Assembly (NCBI GenBank): GCA_028583415.1
Contig: CM053272.1
Location: 44,446,699 to 44,510,698 of the forward strand
DNA from: Protea cynaroides
Lineage: Eukaryota; Streptophyta; Magnoliopsida; Proteales; Proteaceae
Direction: 5' to 3'
DNA: 64,000 nucleotides
Under the pieces are notes generated by a model. The model ran no database searches, had not been told where the DNA came from, and worked only from the letters and a program-made list of their open reading frames with translations. Numbering within the stretch: position 1 is the first letter of the stretch; the number at the start of each line of letters is the position of its first letter. Below are positions 32,417 to 46,400 of the stretch, piece after piece. Made by a program: the position numbers and the translations under genes.

Positions 32417-35400
32417 ATGGGGAAGATGGGATATTTGGTCATGAAAACTGATCCAACGACGAACGAGTTAATCAATTCCGATCTGAAGGAGATTGGCAAC
32501 GCTGCGAAGAAGCTCGCAGTTCATGCCGTGGAGTTGGGAGGGCTAGGTTTTGGAACTACCTTTCTTAAATGGGTGGCTTCCTTTGCTGCAATGTAGGTCA
32601 TCTCTCGAATTTCCTCTTCATGATAAGTTGATTTACTTGATTTTAAGTGTTCTCTGTTTTCTGGGTGTTTTTGTGTTTGTGTTTATGGAAAATAAGTTGA
32701 TTTGGTCTTGCGGTTTGTGAGATAAACTGATGAGTAAATTTAGATATTGAAATGGAGTCTTCTTGTAGTTGGATAATCTTAGTTCTGCTGTAGCCTGCCA
32801 ATTGGATTTGGATGGTTTTAATTGATGCTACTTGTTCAGTTTGATAGTCGCAGTCGCCGTATTTTATATGATCTTTTCTGAATCACTTAAGACATTCAAA
32901 AGTTCTCATCCATAAATTCCTTTTGTTACTTGAATTGTTATGGTCTTTATTCTTCGTAGATAATTTTCCTTAAATCGTAATCTTTTATTTCCACGTACAT
33001 TTTGGTTTTTCTTATATTTAACCCTTTCTTTTTGTTGGGGGTGGGGGAAAAGGGAACTTTTCAAGAAGAAAGGTGTTGCACTTTGGAATCCTCCTCTATT
33101 TTACTTAAAGATCAGATCCCTTAGATTGTGTAAAGGGCTTGTCAAGCAGTCAACATAGCTGCCATTTTTACTTAGCTCATCAAGCATGCCTCTCATCAAA
33201 CAACCTTTCCGAGACACATAAAAGGAATGAAGCATTGGAGATGTTACCTTTTGGAAAGAACTCTCATGGTCAGTAATTTGCTGATCTGAAAATTGCAAGA
33301 CCTTTGTGGCAATCCGTTAGTTTTCATGTGGTCAAACAAGTTGAAGCAGTTATCCATTGTACGACGACGTAGTAGTGCACAAACACTCTTATATCAAGTT
33401 ATCAACTCAAGCAAGTCTGGGACTGGATATTTACATTTTAAATCACGAATTGTTGTATATTTAATAAATCATTATTTTCTGTTAGCCCTAGAGGTATGAC
33501 CACCATTCACAGCAATATGCTAGAGTATATGCATGAAATCCTGTTCCATTTGCTGTGTGGGTTTCCTATATCTCACAACTTCTAATCATCAAGCTCTGAC
33601 TAGTGCAATTTGGCAGCGTTTGTATGGAAGATTGTATGTTCTGTATGCCATTTGCTGTGTACTATCAGAATTGCACTTTCATCACCAGAAATTTCATAAC
33701 CCTGTTTCTAGATTTATAGATACAGGAATTTATACTATTGCTTAGATATGAGATTGTAGGAGATAAAGATCTAATATTTGGGCAGCAAAATATTATACTG
33801 TTTGTCTCTGTTGGAAAAGCCTTTTAAATGAAGAAGAGAGCAAATTCGCTGCTGAGTTTCTTATGTATTACAAAAGGCTTTTATTTAATTGCTATTTCTG
33901 TATATTGATTGAAAAATAGTTAGTCACTGAAAATCCTTAATGGAACCTTTGGCATAATGATTACTTCACTACCATGAGTTTTGTAACCCTGGTTTGGGTC
34001 CACATGCTGTAATGAATCTTTACTTCCTTTAACAGAGCTAGCAATCTTTACTACTAAAAGCATTCTTTTATATTCTTAATGTAGTTATCTGTTGGTTTTG
34101 GATCGCACAAACTGGAGGACGAACATGCTGACTTCATTGTTAGTTCCTTATATTTTCTTTAGTCTTCCTTCCGTATTGTTCAACATCTTAAGGTAATTAT
34201 CCTTTCCATTAATTCACTTTAGTTCTTTGCTTCTATTTTTTCTTCTATTATCTTTTTCTTAGAAACCGATTCAATTTGATTATGGTGCAGGGGGGAGGTT
34301 GGAAAATGGATTGCATTTATTGCAGTTGTATTACGGCTTTTCTTCCCACGTCACTTTCCAGGTATGTGTTTTTATAGTCTTAGAAATCTCAATTGATCAT
34401 GTTTCTACTGACATGGGGGAAAGTATGTGTTTAAGCTTTCTAGTTGTTATGCCTTTTAAGGTTACTGGGTATTTATAGGATGCAAAAGGCCTGGCCCATT
34501 TGGTTTGCAGATACCTAACCCACTAGATGAGAAGTAAAGCCAAGCTTGCCATCGGATTTGGACTCAGCTGTAAAAACTGCAAATCAATTGCACGAGAGTG
34601 TCAATTTTCTGCACATGGGATTTTCTTTGGCTTTAACTGGGCCTTGAAAATGGGTATCCCTCTAAATGTTTTAGGTTACAAAACATGCCATATTAAGTCT
34701 TTGATGTAGGACAGCCAAGAATTTAGGTCTCCTACACTTACTAAAGGTAGGTAATAGACCTAATGATTAGCTAGTTTGGAAAGAGGGTAACAGCATATAT
34801 GTCTTGCATTTAGATTTTTAAAGCTGAATTTTATCAACTAATGAGCAAGATATTCCTAACATATGATCGTTAGAGTGAAATAGGATTCAGTAATTAAAAG
34901 ACAGCATTTTACTAAGAGTTATGTAGGAAATTTCAATATTCCTAAAAAAAATAACAGTTTAAATTTTAGTGCATAAAAAACCAATTTCAATGTAAATCAG
35001 TAACATTTCAATATAAGGAAATTAGGATACTTACCACAGTGAATCTGAAACAAAAGCACCAGTACAGGGTTCTTAACAAGAGTGGCATGCTGTATGCAGT
35101 AACAGAAAACTAGCACAACGTATGAACTGAAACATATACTTGTTTCATTAATATAAAAAAAAAAATAAGAACCTGATAGTACAATATACTGTTTTGTTTA
35201 TAACAAACTGAACAGAAATCCATTTCCATTTCATTAACATAGCATAATAATTTTACAGCAGAAAAAAAAAGCCTTTAAAGGTTAAAGGGGAAAATGTTGG
35301 AGGGGTTGGGGAACTGCCTAAGGCAGTTATAACTCCTATAACTATAGAATTGAAAAATTAAAATAAAATAAAATCAAAATTTGGCTGCTACTGCTCCTAG

Positions 35401-37559
35401 CTGAAAAACTGTTGGGATGTCCTCATCAGCCTTAATGTGGTGAGCTTGCTCCACGGTTGCAGGTTCTAATCGAGAATTAACGTCACTGCGAAGCTGGGGT
35501 AATGGTGCGTACATGTGCTCATGCATATATAGATTTCCACTGCCTTAGTATGTAAAGCTGAAGCTTCCCCTCCCCCCCCCCTTTCCCAAAAAATCAATTA
35601 GTTTTATCCCATTGTCTGGAAATTCTACCAATGTTTGAGTTGTCGGTATATAACAAGCGACTGGTGAAAGCTTTGTCTGCCAGTGAGAAGTTGCAGATTT
35701 GAGGCTGAGGGTTATCACTTTGTGTAAAATGATGCAAAGGTTAGGTCTAACCTCTATACATGCCTCTTGGGACCCTGTTAAAGACAGACTTGCACCAGGT
35801 CAGGTTCTTTTTAGTTTAGCTTGACCTATTCTAACCTTCATCATGACCTATTCTAACCTTCATCGTGAAGGCGAGTTTGCTTATGAGCAAAGAGTCTCCA
35901 TAGATAAAAGCTATACAACACTCTGTATGAACTATGGAGACCTATTCAGAAAATCCTTGAACCTGCAAAAATGCTACCTTCGAAGCTTTGTCATTTTAAA
36001 CAATATCCCGTATTATACCCCCTAAATTCTTTTACAAATTGAAGCCAAAATATCATCCATTCCTTATCTGATAAACTTCTCTTCTGAATTTTTCTGTGTC
36101 TTATCAGTAAAGTATTTGTTAATTACAATTTTATTCCAGTCTTTGTGTTATATAAAGTGTTAGGCATCATTAGTCAAATCAATTGAACAAAACGTACAAG
36201 CATCCCCCTAAACCAAATGCCCAAAGGTGCTCATCTGATTTTTTTTACTTTTTTATTTATTTTTTATTTTGCCAATAATGAACAAGATTAGAAAAATCTG
36301 GCTGGAGCTAGGATTTTTGGAAATTGGGAATTTAGGTGGAGAGAAAATTGCAAACATTAGCTGCAGGAGCCCCACCTGAATTAGGTGTCAAGGAACAAAA
36401 TACAAGCAAAGGTGATGGGCTGCGACATAAAGGGTGAGGATGTTGGGAATTGAAGGTGATGGGTTTTGGTCATGGAGGGTTCTTATTTTATTTTATTTTT
36501 TTTATTATTTTAAATGCAAGCCCCAAGAGCAAAAAATCTATTATGCATTGAAAGAAAAATACAATGAGGTTTTGGTGGTGGAAGTTCAGTGCACCAGTGC
36601 TGGTAATGGAAATGAGGTATAGGTATCAAAATACAGAGAAGAAGTAAAAAGAGGAATAACATACCTCTTAACAACAGTCAATAACCCTAGAAAGTAGCTA
36701 TATGATGATCCTACTTCTTGACTGATCCTTTCCGGACTAGTAAGACACTGGATAAATAATCGAGAAAATGGTGGTGTGAACAGTGCTGGATCATGAACAA
36801 CTCAAAGAGGGTTTAATGCAGCAACCACTAATTTCACCTGGTGCGGCAACTACATGAGTAGAACAGTATACTGAATGCACTTGTCAAATGACTAGAAGTA
36901 AAAACAGAATTTGGAAAGTTACTGAACCAACTAAAATATTGAAGAGCAAATACGCATATGGTGAATTTAGTGAGTCGCCATCAATTTGGCAGAGTGTGGG
37001 GTCCTCTATCACATGGATACACCCTCGTGTGTTTCGTCTTTGCTTCTTGTCTTAATATGTATTTTCTGATAATATGGAAATTATATTAAGCTTAATGCTC
37101 TGTGTGGACACAGAAGTTTTATTTTTCTCTTATGTTCGTAAATATTTGACAGACTTTAATAGTACAAAGACCATTAGAGGGACATAAGGTTCATATGCTC
37201 ATTGTTTACATGTTTTTAATAAATGTGAAGATGCAAGAGAAATTTTAGCTGGAGTAGCAGTTTGATGCTCATTTGTTTATTGATGATGGATTTGGGTGCG
37301 TGCAGACTGGCTGGAGATGCCTGGATCATTGATTCTTCTCCTGGCTGTGGCTCCAAACTTCTTTGCACACACCCTGAGGAGCAATTGGGTCGGCGTCATG
37401 ATTTGTCTTGCCATCGGGTGTTATCTGTTACAAGAGCATATCCGTTCATCTGGTGGGTTCAGGAATTCTTTCACACAGAGCAAAGGTGTCTCAAACACAG
37501 TGGGGATCATCATTTTGCTGGTTTATCCTCTCTGGGCCTTGGTAGTCCACTTCGTGTAG
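32417..37559 (+). CDS. COR413 plasma-membrane cold-regulated protein
   Basis: Four exons: 32417-32592, 34085-34192, 34291-34361 and 37306-37559, all with GT-AG introns. They join in phase to about 202 residues, the usual family length. The protein begins MGKMGYLVMKTDPTTNELIN and contains LGGLGFGTTFLKW, LDRTNWRTNMLTSLLVPYIF, GEVGKWIAFIAVVLRLFFPR, DWLEMPGSLILLLAVAPNFF and QEHIRSSGGFRNSFTQSKG. Several hydrophobic segments fit the multispanning COR413-PM type; no plastid transit peptide is seen, unlike COR413-IM. Family members are induced by cold, drought and ABA; the molecular role is unsettled. Intron 3 is 2.9 kb and holds SINE-like remnants. Confidence 0.95.
35430..35525 (+). mobile_element. 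Au-SINE-like remnant in COR413 intron 3
   Basis: Contains a polymerase III B-box-like GGTTGCAGGTTCTAATC followed by GGGGTAATGGTGCGTACA, the order seen in Au-type tRNA-derived SINEs. A second, weaker tRNA-like stretch with TGCCTCTTGGGACCC follows at 35640-35800. Diverged. Confidence 0.4.
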
Positions 37560-40213
37560 TCCCTCTGAAACGCAGTTATGGACCATCCTCTGGTTTGCCA
37601 TATAAGCAAACAAATCATCTGTCATTTGTTAGACCTGCCAATGTCAGTATTGTGTGCTTTGGAATTGAACATAGCAATTCATGTGTATCATTTGTTAAAG
37701 CTGCATTGTCATTAGAACATGTGTTTTAATTATTTTAAGCCTGTGAAATGTGTGTTGACAGAAAACCTTCATCATTGCCAGTTGCTGCTTCCGAATCCCA
37801 CTATTGTCTATTATTTGGAGATCTTATCAAGACGAACATAGAAAGAGATTGAATTAGATTATCACCATCTTTATTAGGCAACAATGGTTCCTACAAGCCT
37901 GCTGTAGGAATCTTTCCTACCCTCCCAGTTTATATATTGGCAAATGCATGGATGATGTGGCTATTTTAACCATTGGGTAGAGAAGTCATGGTGTAGATTA
38001 ATCACATGTCGAATTTTAAAGTCTAATTCAATCAAATACTTTTTACTTATTGCTATGCACTTTTGTTTATGTCCATGCATGTCTAGAGTTTTCTGACCAC
38101 CATCCCATAGCCATGAATTTTCAGTACTTGAATGAAACTTGCAGACAACTGCTTGCTCAAAAACTTGTAGACAGCTACTTGCTCAGTTGGTTGGTGTCCT
38201 CTCTGTAATAGTAGGGTGCAAGCACCTAGGAAGTCATGGGTTTGACTCCTGTTTTTACCTTGTGCCTTAGGCACCTCTCTCCCTAGTGGTTGTGTCCACA
38301 GTCCCATTGGGTGGATGGATAGGTAGGCTAAAAAAGAAAGATTTTTCAAAACTTTGTTTTGCCTCATGGCTCTAATGAGTTGGAAACTGAAAATATGAGT
38401 GGGGATACGAGGCTCTACTTAAGCACAAAATTTGGGTACATTTGATGCGTCATTTGGCAATTGTTGGCACTTTAAGTTGGATGTGGAGGAAAGTATACCC
38501 ATTTCTACCATGAGTATGGGGAACCAGGTTCTTTTTTCCCTTCTTGGAAGAGGGAGCTCTACAATGCCAATTGTAAGGAATTTTTCACAACATATCAATA
38601 TTAGTGTGGGAAATGGTATAGTCAATGAATAGCACACTCGGCTAGAGATGAGAGAGAAAATATCAGAATGTAAGCGATGGTGAAAAGAGTATCCTCACAA
38701 CTTTATTGTTATTTGGGTTCAAGGTGGGGTTAGTTTCCATTATTCTTCATTAAAAATTTAGGTCATGATACTCATGATCAACATATTCATGACCACAATA
38801 CGCATTTTCTTTATTAAAAAAAAAAAAAAAAACCCTACCGTAAATGATAAAAAAAATATATCTCTAGCTATTTAAAATTAATAAATGAAGATATGTATAG
38901 ATGATCAAAGCCTTATCAAATAGTCTTAGTGGAATTAGATTCGGATCTGAATAAAGTGGGAAATCCATTGATAGGCCTACCGAGGTGTTTGTTTTAATTG
39001 TAATGATAGAGTGGGGATGTTTGTTTTATCCTGAGGTCATGTTTGGTTACCAGATTAGACTTGCACCAAAAAAAAAAAGTCGTCATGTTTAGCCTTTGAG
39101 AAATAGGAAGGATGAAAATATTGTCCTCCTAAAGTCGTGCTAACGGGAGTGCAGGATTCGACTATAAAGCGGCAAGAATATTTTGGTAATTTTATGTTTT
39201 CCATCTAATAGAACCCTAACCCTAAAACTGATACGCCTATAAAAGCCAACAAGCAGGTTGTCTTCTCTTCCCCCTCGGTTTGTACATTCTTCTCAGTCAT
39301 CCTTATGATCGAAAATTTCTATTGAGCAATCATTTGCGCTTTCAATTTCATTATTTATATCTGATTCAACTTCGTTTTATTAAGGTTTGTAGTTTTGATT
39401 GCATATTGGTTAGTTCTTTTCTGGTTGGTCATTGGAGGAGGTTGTAGAGAGTCTGAGTGATGTGTTTCTCTGTGATGAACAAACTAAGGATGACGAGTCC
39501 GATATAATTCCATTCCATTCCATTCCCCTGACGACAAATCGAGGCATTTGTCTGAGAGAAACCTTCACTTTAGATCCTAAATCCTCTTTCATTTTTCTCC
39601 TTTTTCTGTCATTGATGAAGCAGTGATAATGGATTTTCATTTTTTTCTTTTTTGTCTGTGTGTTGAATCTGCTCCTGGATTTTGATTGATTTCCTTGATT
39701 GGCTGTTTATCTGAGATCGCACACTATTATGATCACCAAAATCAGTTCTTGTTCTGTTTTGGGACTGGGAATGGTTGATGATTTAATGAAAAAGAAGTTA
39801 CTTTCTGTTTTGGCTTTTGGGATGTTTCGCAGTTTACGGAAGGAAGATCTTGATGAACAATTATAATTTCAGAAAATGGAAGATTAAGGCATAGAATTTC
39901 GCGGTTCATTTTTTTATTGAATTGGTTTTGTTTATAATTTTTCTTGTTAGTCTCAAGTCAACAAACATGTAACAAACATGTATAAACGTGTCAGTTGCTG
40001 CTTGATGATGACTGAAATCTATCTTTCAGTAGTGCTTAAGAATTAAGATGTCTGTATGTGATTGGTTGGAGTAAGGGAGTCGGTGAGACAAGGGGTACTG
40101 TGGCGATGATGATAAACGTCGTCACTCTCTAATGAGGTTCACCTGTGATTATTTTTCAAGCACTTTTGAGCTACATCCCCTTGCTTTCTACCACTCGCCG
40201 GCCCTTTCCTTCA
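37560..40213. other. Intergenic stretch
   Basis: COR413 3' UTR probably extends some 150-250 bp. A tRNA-like stretch with GGGTTTGACTCCTG at about 38240 may be another SINE remnant. A TATA-like CCTATAAAAGCC occurs at about 39235. A 64-codon open stretch at 39432-39626 has no recognised family and is not called. Otherwise nothing seen. Confidence 0.4.
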
Positions 40214-40425
40214 TTATGTCCAAATACCTGTTATGGGAGGTAGGCATGGTTTTGACAGATCCTGATTCCTGATCCGATTGGAGTCATACTGGCTGATACA
40301 GTATTCACTTGTAGAATGCCGATGATTGGGATATTCAGTCCAATCGGCATCAGTGTATGCAATCAAACAACGGACACCATAGTTTATTGTCCCCTTGGGA
40401 GAACGCAAGTTGCGTATCTTTTACT
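40214..40425 (-). mobile_element. Copia RNase H fragment
   Basis: The minus strand reads GTINYGVRCLIAYTDADW then NHRHSTSEYC, the conserved start of Copia RNase H (YTDADWA, followed by a RRSTSGYC-type block). Only about 60 residues remain. Confidence 0.7.
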
Positions 40426-40649
40426 GGGACCCAATGTTAATCTGTGGCCGTGAACTGGCAGACTTGTTTGACGGAATCTGCATTATCTAGGTAAGATATC
40501 AGAGTACTCTCACAATACTAGAGTTTGTTATTTTTTCAAACACCACAAGATATCTATTTTATCATATAAGCCGAGGATGTATCTGTTCCTATATACCATT
40601 GGATAACAAGAACATGATCCAAGGATCTCTTTTGGTATATATTATAGAA

Positions 40650-42180
40650 ATAAGTTTAACTTTCAACCACACCTTTTGTAATTTAGCTTAATAACACGTT
40701 TATTTATTTTTTATTTTTTTTGTGATAATATCATTTACACTATTTTTTAGAGCATGGTTAAATCAGACCCCCCAGTGAGGTCATGGCTGTTAACTAATGA
40801 TATGTCATCGTTTAAATTCTTTAATAACAAAACTACCCCTCTACATCTAAACTTACCTTTTTTATCTTTTTATTTAAAAAAAATCTTAAATTGATATGTA
40901 AGGGATTTAAGAAAATTTACATATCGAAGAAGGCAAACAGATTTCTAACTGCCCACCGTCGCCATGGCCTGCGAGGTCCTTTGGAATCGACAGAGCCGTG
41001 GTCTGCGAAGAACGAACAGCGGTTAGAAAACTCCCCCCTTTCTTCCCTTCTTGTCTCTCTCTCTCTTTCACAGAAAACCAGCGAACCCTTCTCCCGGATG
41101 ATCCATCCTCCCACAGCCCCCTATACACCGGTGAACCCTCCTGCCACAGCCCCCTCTCTCCTGCACCCTACGCTACCCTCTGCAAAAAAAAAAAATTACA
41201 AATGCGGTTCCTCAGCTCTTCAATGGAAGCAATGCTAAACAAAGAACGCAGAGAGATTCCGGAACATGGTCATTCCAAGGCTACAAACGACTTGATCCTC
41301 TCCGTAGCTCTTGAAAGCTCTCCAACCCCTTTAATTCTACTATAAATGAAAGTTTCCAAATAAATTCCATCAGCTGATTTCTACGGGAGGAATCTGATTT
41401 CAACAGCAGCATTATCCATTCTTTCTTTTAGGAGGTGGTTGTTCAATTTCAAAGTAAATGTAAGAATTTACAAATCTCCGCACCAGAGTCCAATGCTGTG
41501 TGATCTTCGTCGAAACAACGAAAAGCTTCCACCGGTGACGGACAGAGAACGATTCCAGGAGGTCTTCGACAAACTTGAAGCCCAAAAGAACCTACTGATA
41601 ACCTGCAGTGAGCTATGGAAAAACCTCTTGAAGCATTTTTCCTCATTGGAAGAATGCCTCCTCGAGAAGTCGAAATCCCTAGATGTGAAGATCAGGACTT
41701 TAGATTCAGAGACCAAGAAAACCCTGGAAGCATTAGAAGAGAGGGAGAATTCGATCCCAGAACACGAATCAGTGGCCATTGTTCGTGTTGAGGAGCAGAA
41801 AGCTGCCTCGCTATCGAATTTTGAGCATGAAAGGGGACGACGAACACATCCCCATGTAACTCAAAGTACAGTGGGATGTGTGCCACTGCCACTCTTGCCT
41901 CATTAGAAAGGATCTTGATTGGGATCCTATTCATTCCGACGCACGAGAGTTTCACAGCAGATGAGAGACGTTGGAGACAGAATGAAAATGTAAAAATAAG
42001 TAAGGAAAATATTAAAACCAAAGGGAATGGTATTGAGATAAAAATATCTTTTTAATCATTACGTGAGTCTAATTAATGTTGGAGTGTTTTCAAGGGATGT
42101 TAATGATATTATCACGAAAAAGATAGACAAGTGTTATTAAGCAAAACTAAAGGGGGTGTGGTTGAAATTTTATTTCGTAT
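40650..42180. mobile_element. TIR element carrying a FRIGIDA-like fragment
   Basis: Left (about 40655-40745) and right (about 42080-42178) ends are inverted repeats of about 90 bp. They share TTTCAACCACACC, then GCTTAATAACAC, then GTGATAATATCATT. Inside is a FRIGIDA-like coding fragment and no transposase. The word TTAGCTTAATA(A/T)CAC recalls the termini of the element at 21836-26425. Exact ends and target duplication are not resolved. Confidence 0.6.
41436..41906 (+). pseudogene. FRIGIDA-like (FRL) N-terminal fragment
   Basis: Open stretch containing LPPVTDRERFQEVFDKLEAQ, then LITCSELWKNLLKHFSSLEE, LDVKIRTLDSETKKTLEALE, then ERENSIPEHESVAIVRVEEQ. This is the conserved N-terminal coiled-coil block of FRIGIDA-like proteins, nuclear factors linked to flowering-time control. 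The central FRIGIDA domain is missing, and the end (after about 41835) is unrelated. The upstream residues to 41439 are not family-like. Being inside inverted repeats, it is best read as a captured fragment. Confidence 0.8.
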
Positions 42181-42197
42181 ATGAACTGTAGTTGTTT

Positions 42198-42658
42198 GGG
42201 CTTTCTTTGATAAAATTTGTACGTTCATGAGTTAATTATAACAAATTATTTATGAGAATAAATTTTTTTGGTAAAAAATTTATGAGAATAAATTATGGGT
42301 TTAAATAGTAACCGTTGATACCACTAGACATAAAGAAGTAATAATAGATTATCACATTAATGATAAACACTTTCTAATTTTTTGTAGATTTTAAACTATA
42401 TTAATTTATTTTAAATTTAAATAAATCATACAAAACAATTATATATATATATAATTTTTTTTTGGTAAAAAATTTATGAGAATAAATTATGGGTTTAAAT
42501 AGTAACCGTTGATACCACTAGACATAAAGAAGTACGTTGATACCACTAGACATAAAGAAGTAATAATAGATTATCACATTAATGATAAACACTTTCTAAC
42601 TTTTTGTAGATTTTAAACTATATTAATTTATTTTAAATTTAAATAAATCATACAAAAC

Positions 42659-42750
<92 letters not shown>

Positions 42751-43012
42751 TAATTTATTATATAATTAATTCTATAAAACATATCAAAGAGAGCCTTGAT
42801 ATATAATTTATGATATTTATTTATATTAAAAATAAATTAATATATTTAAAATTTACAAATAGATTAGAAAGTGTTTATCATTATTGTGATAATCTATTAT
42901 TACTTCTTTATATTTAGTGGTACCAATCGATTATTATTTATGACTCATAATTTATTCTTGTCAATGATTTTTCATAAATAAATCATAAATATTTTTATAA
43001 ACTATATCAAAG
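42198..43012. mobile_element. AT-rich palindromic MITE with (TA)n centre
   Basis: The left end GGGCTTTCTTTGATA and right end TATCAAAGAGAGTC are inverted. The two halves are inverted copies around a TA core, both with AGAAAGTGTTTATCA / TGATAAACACTTTCT and ACTTCTTTA / TAAAGAAGT words. The left half is tandemly duplicated (about 42270-42465 and 42466-42675), and the second copy has an inner 28-bp repeat. Confidence 0.75.
42661..42748. repeat. Long (TA)n microsatellite
   Basis: About 88 bases of uninterrupted TA at the centre of the palindromic MITE. Likely polymorphic and hard to assemble. Confidence 0.95.
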
Positions 43013-43426
43013 AGAGTCTAAATTAATCACATGTTTATTTTTAGTCTCTAATTCAATTAAATAACCCCTCTTTGTGTTGGCACACATCCCATATATGTTC
43101 ATGTGTATTCCACCAACTCTGACTTTTGTTTAAAAAAAAAAAAAAAACCCGGATTGGTCTCGAAAACTCACATCCCAAAAACCCCCTCCAATGAGATTTG
43201 AGGATTCAACAACAACAGGAGAAGATTTCACCAACAGGCCAAGGGTGATCTAGTCCTAGTTATAAAATCAAAAGAATTAAGTTAGAAATTTAATGCGTGA
43301 TCAATATGATGGTTCCTTAAACCCCAACCAGATGGCCAAGATGGCATTCATTGATCCAAGTTGAAATGGGAAAATTGAAAAAAGACACAACGGCCAACTC
43401 GAATAGGAGGGTCGTGCAATGAAGCT

Positions 43427-46400
43427 GTAACACCTCAGGTGTTCTGGTAATTTAAATCTTGTTTGAATTGGTTTTGGCAGGTGGAGAAAACGGATAAAGT
43501 GCGGCCCAAGTAGTTGTGAGGGGTTATGGACAAACTAGGTATAAAAAAATATAAAAAAAAGACGATATTTTTCCAAACCATTAACATATAGTTTTTTTTA
43601 GAATTTAGATTTGTTTTAACTATACTAAGATGTGTATGCTGGACGCCTGGTTTATAAATAGGAATGTAGTCGGATATATATTTTATATATATATATAGGA
43701 ATGGTAAGGCATGTATTAAGGTGTAATGTTAATATAAAGTTATGAGACTAGTGGTGTGAGAGTATGTTATGGGAAAAATGGGAATAGTTGAGGGTATAGT
43801 AGGAAATGCACCAATTTAATTTTAGAAATTAAAAATTAGTTGAAAATATATAAAACTGGACCAAAACCTAACAAATTCATTTTGGGTAGAGTTGAGAAAA
43901 CGTATGAAGGGTTGAAGAAGAGCTCTAGAGTCGGGATTGAGAGGATTTTCGATTTCAGCTTTAAGGAGGTGTTAATGGATGAGCAATTGAGATCAGAAGA
44001 AGGATTGGAGGATCTTTAGAGTTAAAGAGTCAATCTCAGCAAAAGGAATCAAGTGCTGGAAGAAGAACGAGAGATCTTTAGTTGTAGCAAAGTGCATGGA
44101 ACTTGTAACTAAAGAAAAGTTGCAGAAATAGAAGTTTCAGCTGTGCTACCTCTTTAATCAAGCAATAGCCATCTCCAGGTAAGTTGTAAATTCATCATTG
44201 GGTGTAGGGAACTGATTGCATGTTGGATCCATGGAAGAAGAATGGAGTTTTAGAGGCATTGGAAATTTTTAGGTGATAGAGATGATGAACAGTAGCACTG
44301 TTCATCAAAACTATCACAAAGCATAGGAAAAAAAAAAGACTCCATGCATGTATAAGATGGGGAAATGAATGTTTACAAATGGTTAACTCATACAAGGGTT
44401 GTATCTGAATCTAATTGATGACTTAAGAATGTTAGATGGTGAAAATTTGATAAAAATAAGTAGAAGAGGGAAAATTTTCAGAAATGCAATTTTGTTTATT
44501 TGAAAATGAAAATGAAAATGAGAGTGGAATGGGGTCATGATTAGTGTATAAAAGAATTAGGGGATGGAAAATGATCCTAGCATACTATAGTTACGTTTAA
44601 TGAGGAGTTATGGGTGATAGATGGTGATGGCTTTGATGAAAATAAGAAGAAAGGAAAATTTTTCAATAGTGCAGAAATTTCTTTAAGGAAAGCAAACAAG
44701 ATAGGGCTATTTTCAGGGACTTTTATTAATGAGTAAGATAGGTGTGGTCGAAATTTGATAATTTTTCATGAAGTTTTGGACACTCAAATTAATTTATTAT
44801 TGATTGAAGGTTCAATTTACAGCAAATGCTGATACAGCAGGATAGAAAAGAATATAGGATTATTTTGGCCAATCTAAAATAGTTTATAATGAAATTTTTT
44901 TTTCAGAGATTTCTATTAGGCAATAAGATAGATATGGTAGAAATTTGATAATTTTTCATGAAGTTTTGGATACTCTAATGCAATTATTCTTGAATTAAGG
45001 TCCATTATACCAAAGTTGGTGTTACAGTAGGTTTTGGGGATTAAGTGATAGGGTTTCCTATCTAGGGGAGTTAAATGGATTGGAAAAACTAAACAAAAGT
45101 TTAGAGGGTTTTGTTATGATGTATCGTAAGGGGTTAAAAGAGGAATCCTTCATTGATCAAAGCTTCATATGTTCAGGTATTCCAGACAGGACAGCATAGT
45201 AGGGAGTTTCAAACTTAAGCCAAAAAGGGGTCATTTTTTACCAAGAGGTTCTGGTAAGCAAATCGGGTATCCCAATAATTTTAATATCATATCTGGGGTT
45301 CGCTCATGCCTTTTATAAAAGGAAAATATCGCATTATGGTTGTAGGAGGTGAAGGATTGCTTGTTGCATTCAAATTTTGTTAAGAAATTGAAGGAGTTGT
45401 AAACAAGGCATTTGTGAGTTGCAAGGTGAGTAATTGACTTCTTGTAGTAGGCTAGGAATGTAAATATATTTATATACATATTGTGGGGATGAATGCTCTC
45501 TGGTTTTGATGTTTATGTACTTCTTTATGGAAGAATGAAATGTTTTACTATATTGGCATGTGATATATAAGTTATATGATGCAAGGTGTTTATGGCTGTA
45601 AATATTTTGATGTTTATTGAATAAGGACTGTGGTATTTGTGTTGTTATGAATGTGGAGGCATTTCTTAATGTTTTACATGGCATCTAACCATGTATCAAG
45701 AGATGAGGTTACTTCAATGAAGAATAAAACGAGCTAGGATAGTGTAAACTAATGGTTGAAACCAATGGACAACAAACTTCATAGTTGATTGTTATGTGTT
45801 TTTGCATGATGTTGGTGGTAAGAACACCATTATTAAACTGCTGCAAACTTATAGGAGCTTCACACATACCTAGAAAAGTAAGAAATGAGCATACTCTAGT
45901 AGAAGCAAGAGTAGAAATGGAGTAAATATATACTATAACAGAAAATGTTGTTTTTCCCCCAACTTGTTAAGAAAAATAGGGACAGCAAGAAAGTTTTATG
46001 GTGGCATCGATGACTTGTGGTAGATATTAATGAAAGACAAATGGGCACGTAGTATTATCAGTAGTTGCGTTGTAGTTGCATACACAGAACGCAACTAAAT
46101 GGACAACAAACTGAAATTAATGTTTAATAGAAAATAGAACCTAGATATTTAGTCTAGGTGAGCAAGAACATCATAGTAAATGGCAAGAAACGAAAGCATC
46201 CGGTATGCCCAAAAAGTGGCAAGAAACGGAAGCATCCGGTGAGCCAAAAAAGTGGCAAGAAAAGGAAGCATCCGGTGAGCCGAAAAAGTGGCAAGAAACG
46301 GAAGCATCCAGTGAGCCAAACAAGCGGCAAGAAACGGAAGCATCCGGTGAGCCAAACAAGCGGCAAGAAACGGAAGCATCCAGTGAGCCAAAAAAGTGGC

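Noticed and set aside
37262..37729. 155-codon plus-strand frame overlapping the last COR413 exon
   Set aside because: Alternative frame of a well-supported exon that spells the COR413 C-terminus.
39215..39235. Telomere-like AACCCTAACCCTAAA
   Set aside because: Only two repeats; common by chance in plant 5' regions.
39432..39626. 64-codon open frame downstream of a TATA-like sequence
   Set aside because: No family resemblance and no splice partners found.
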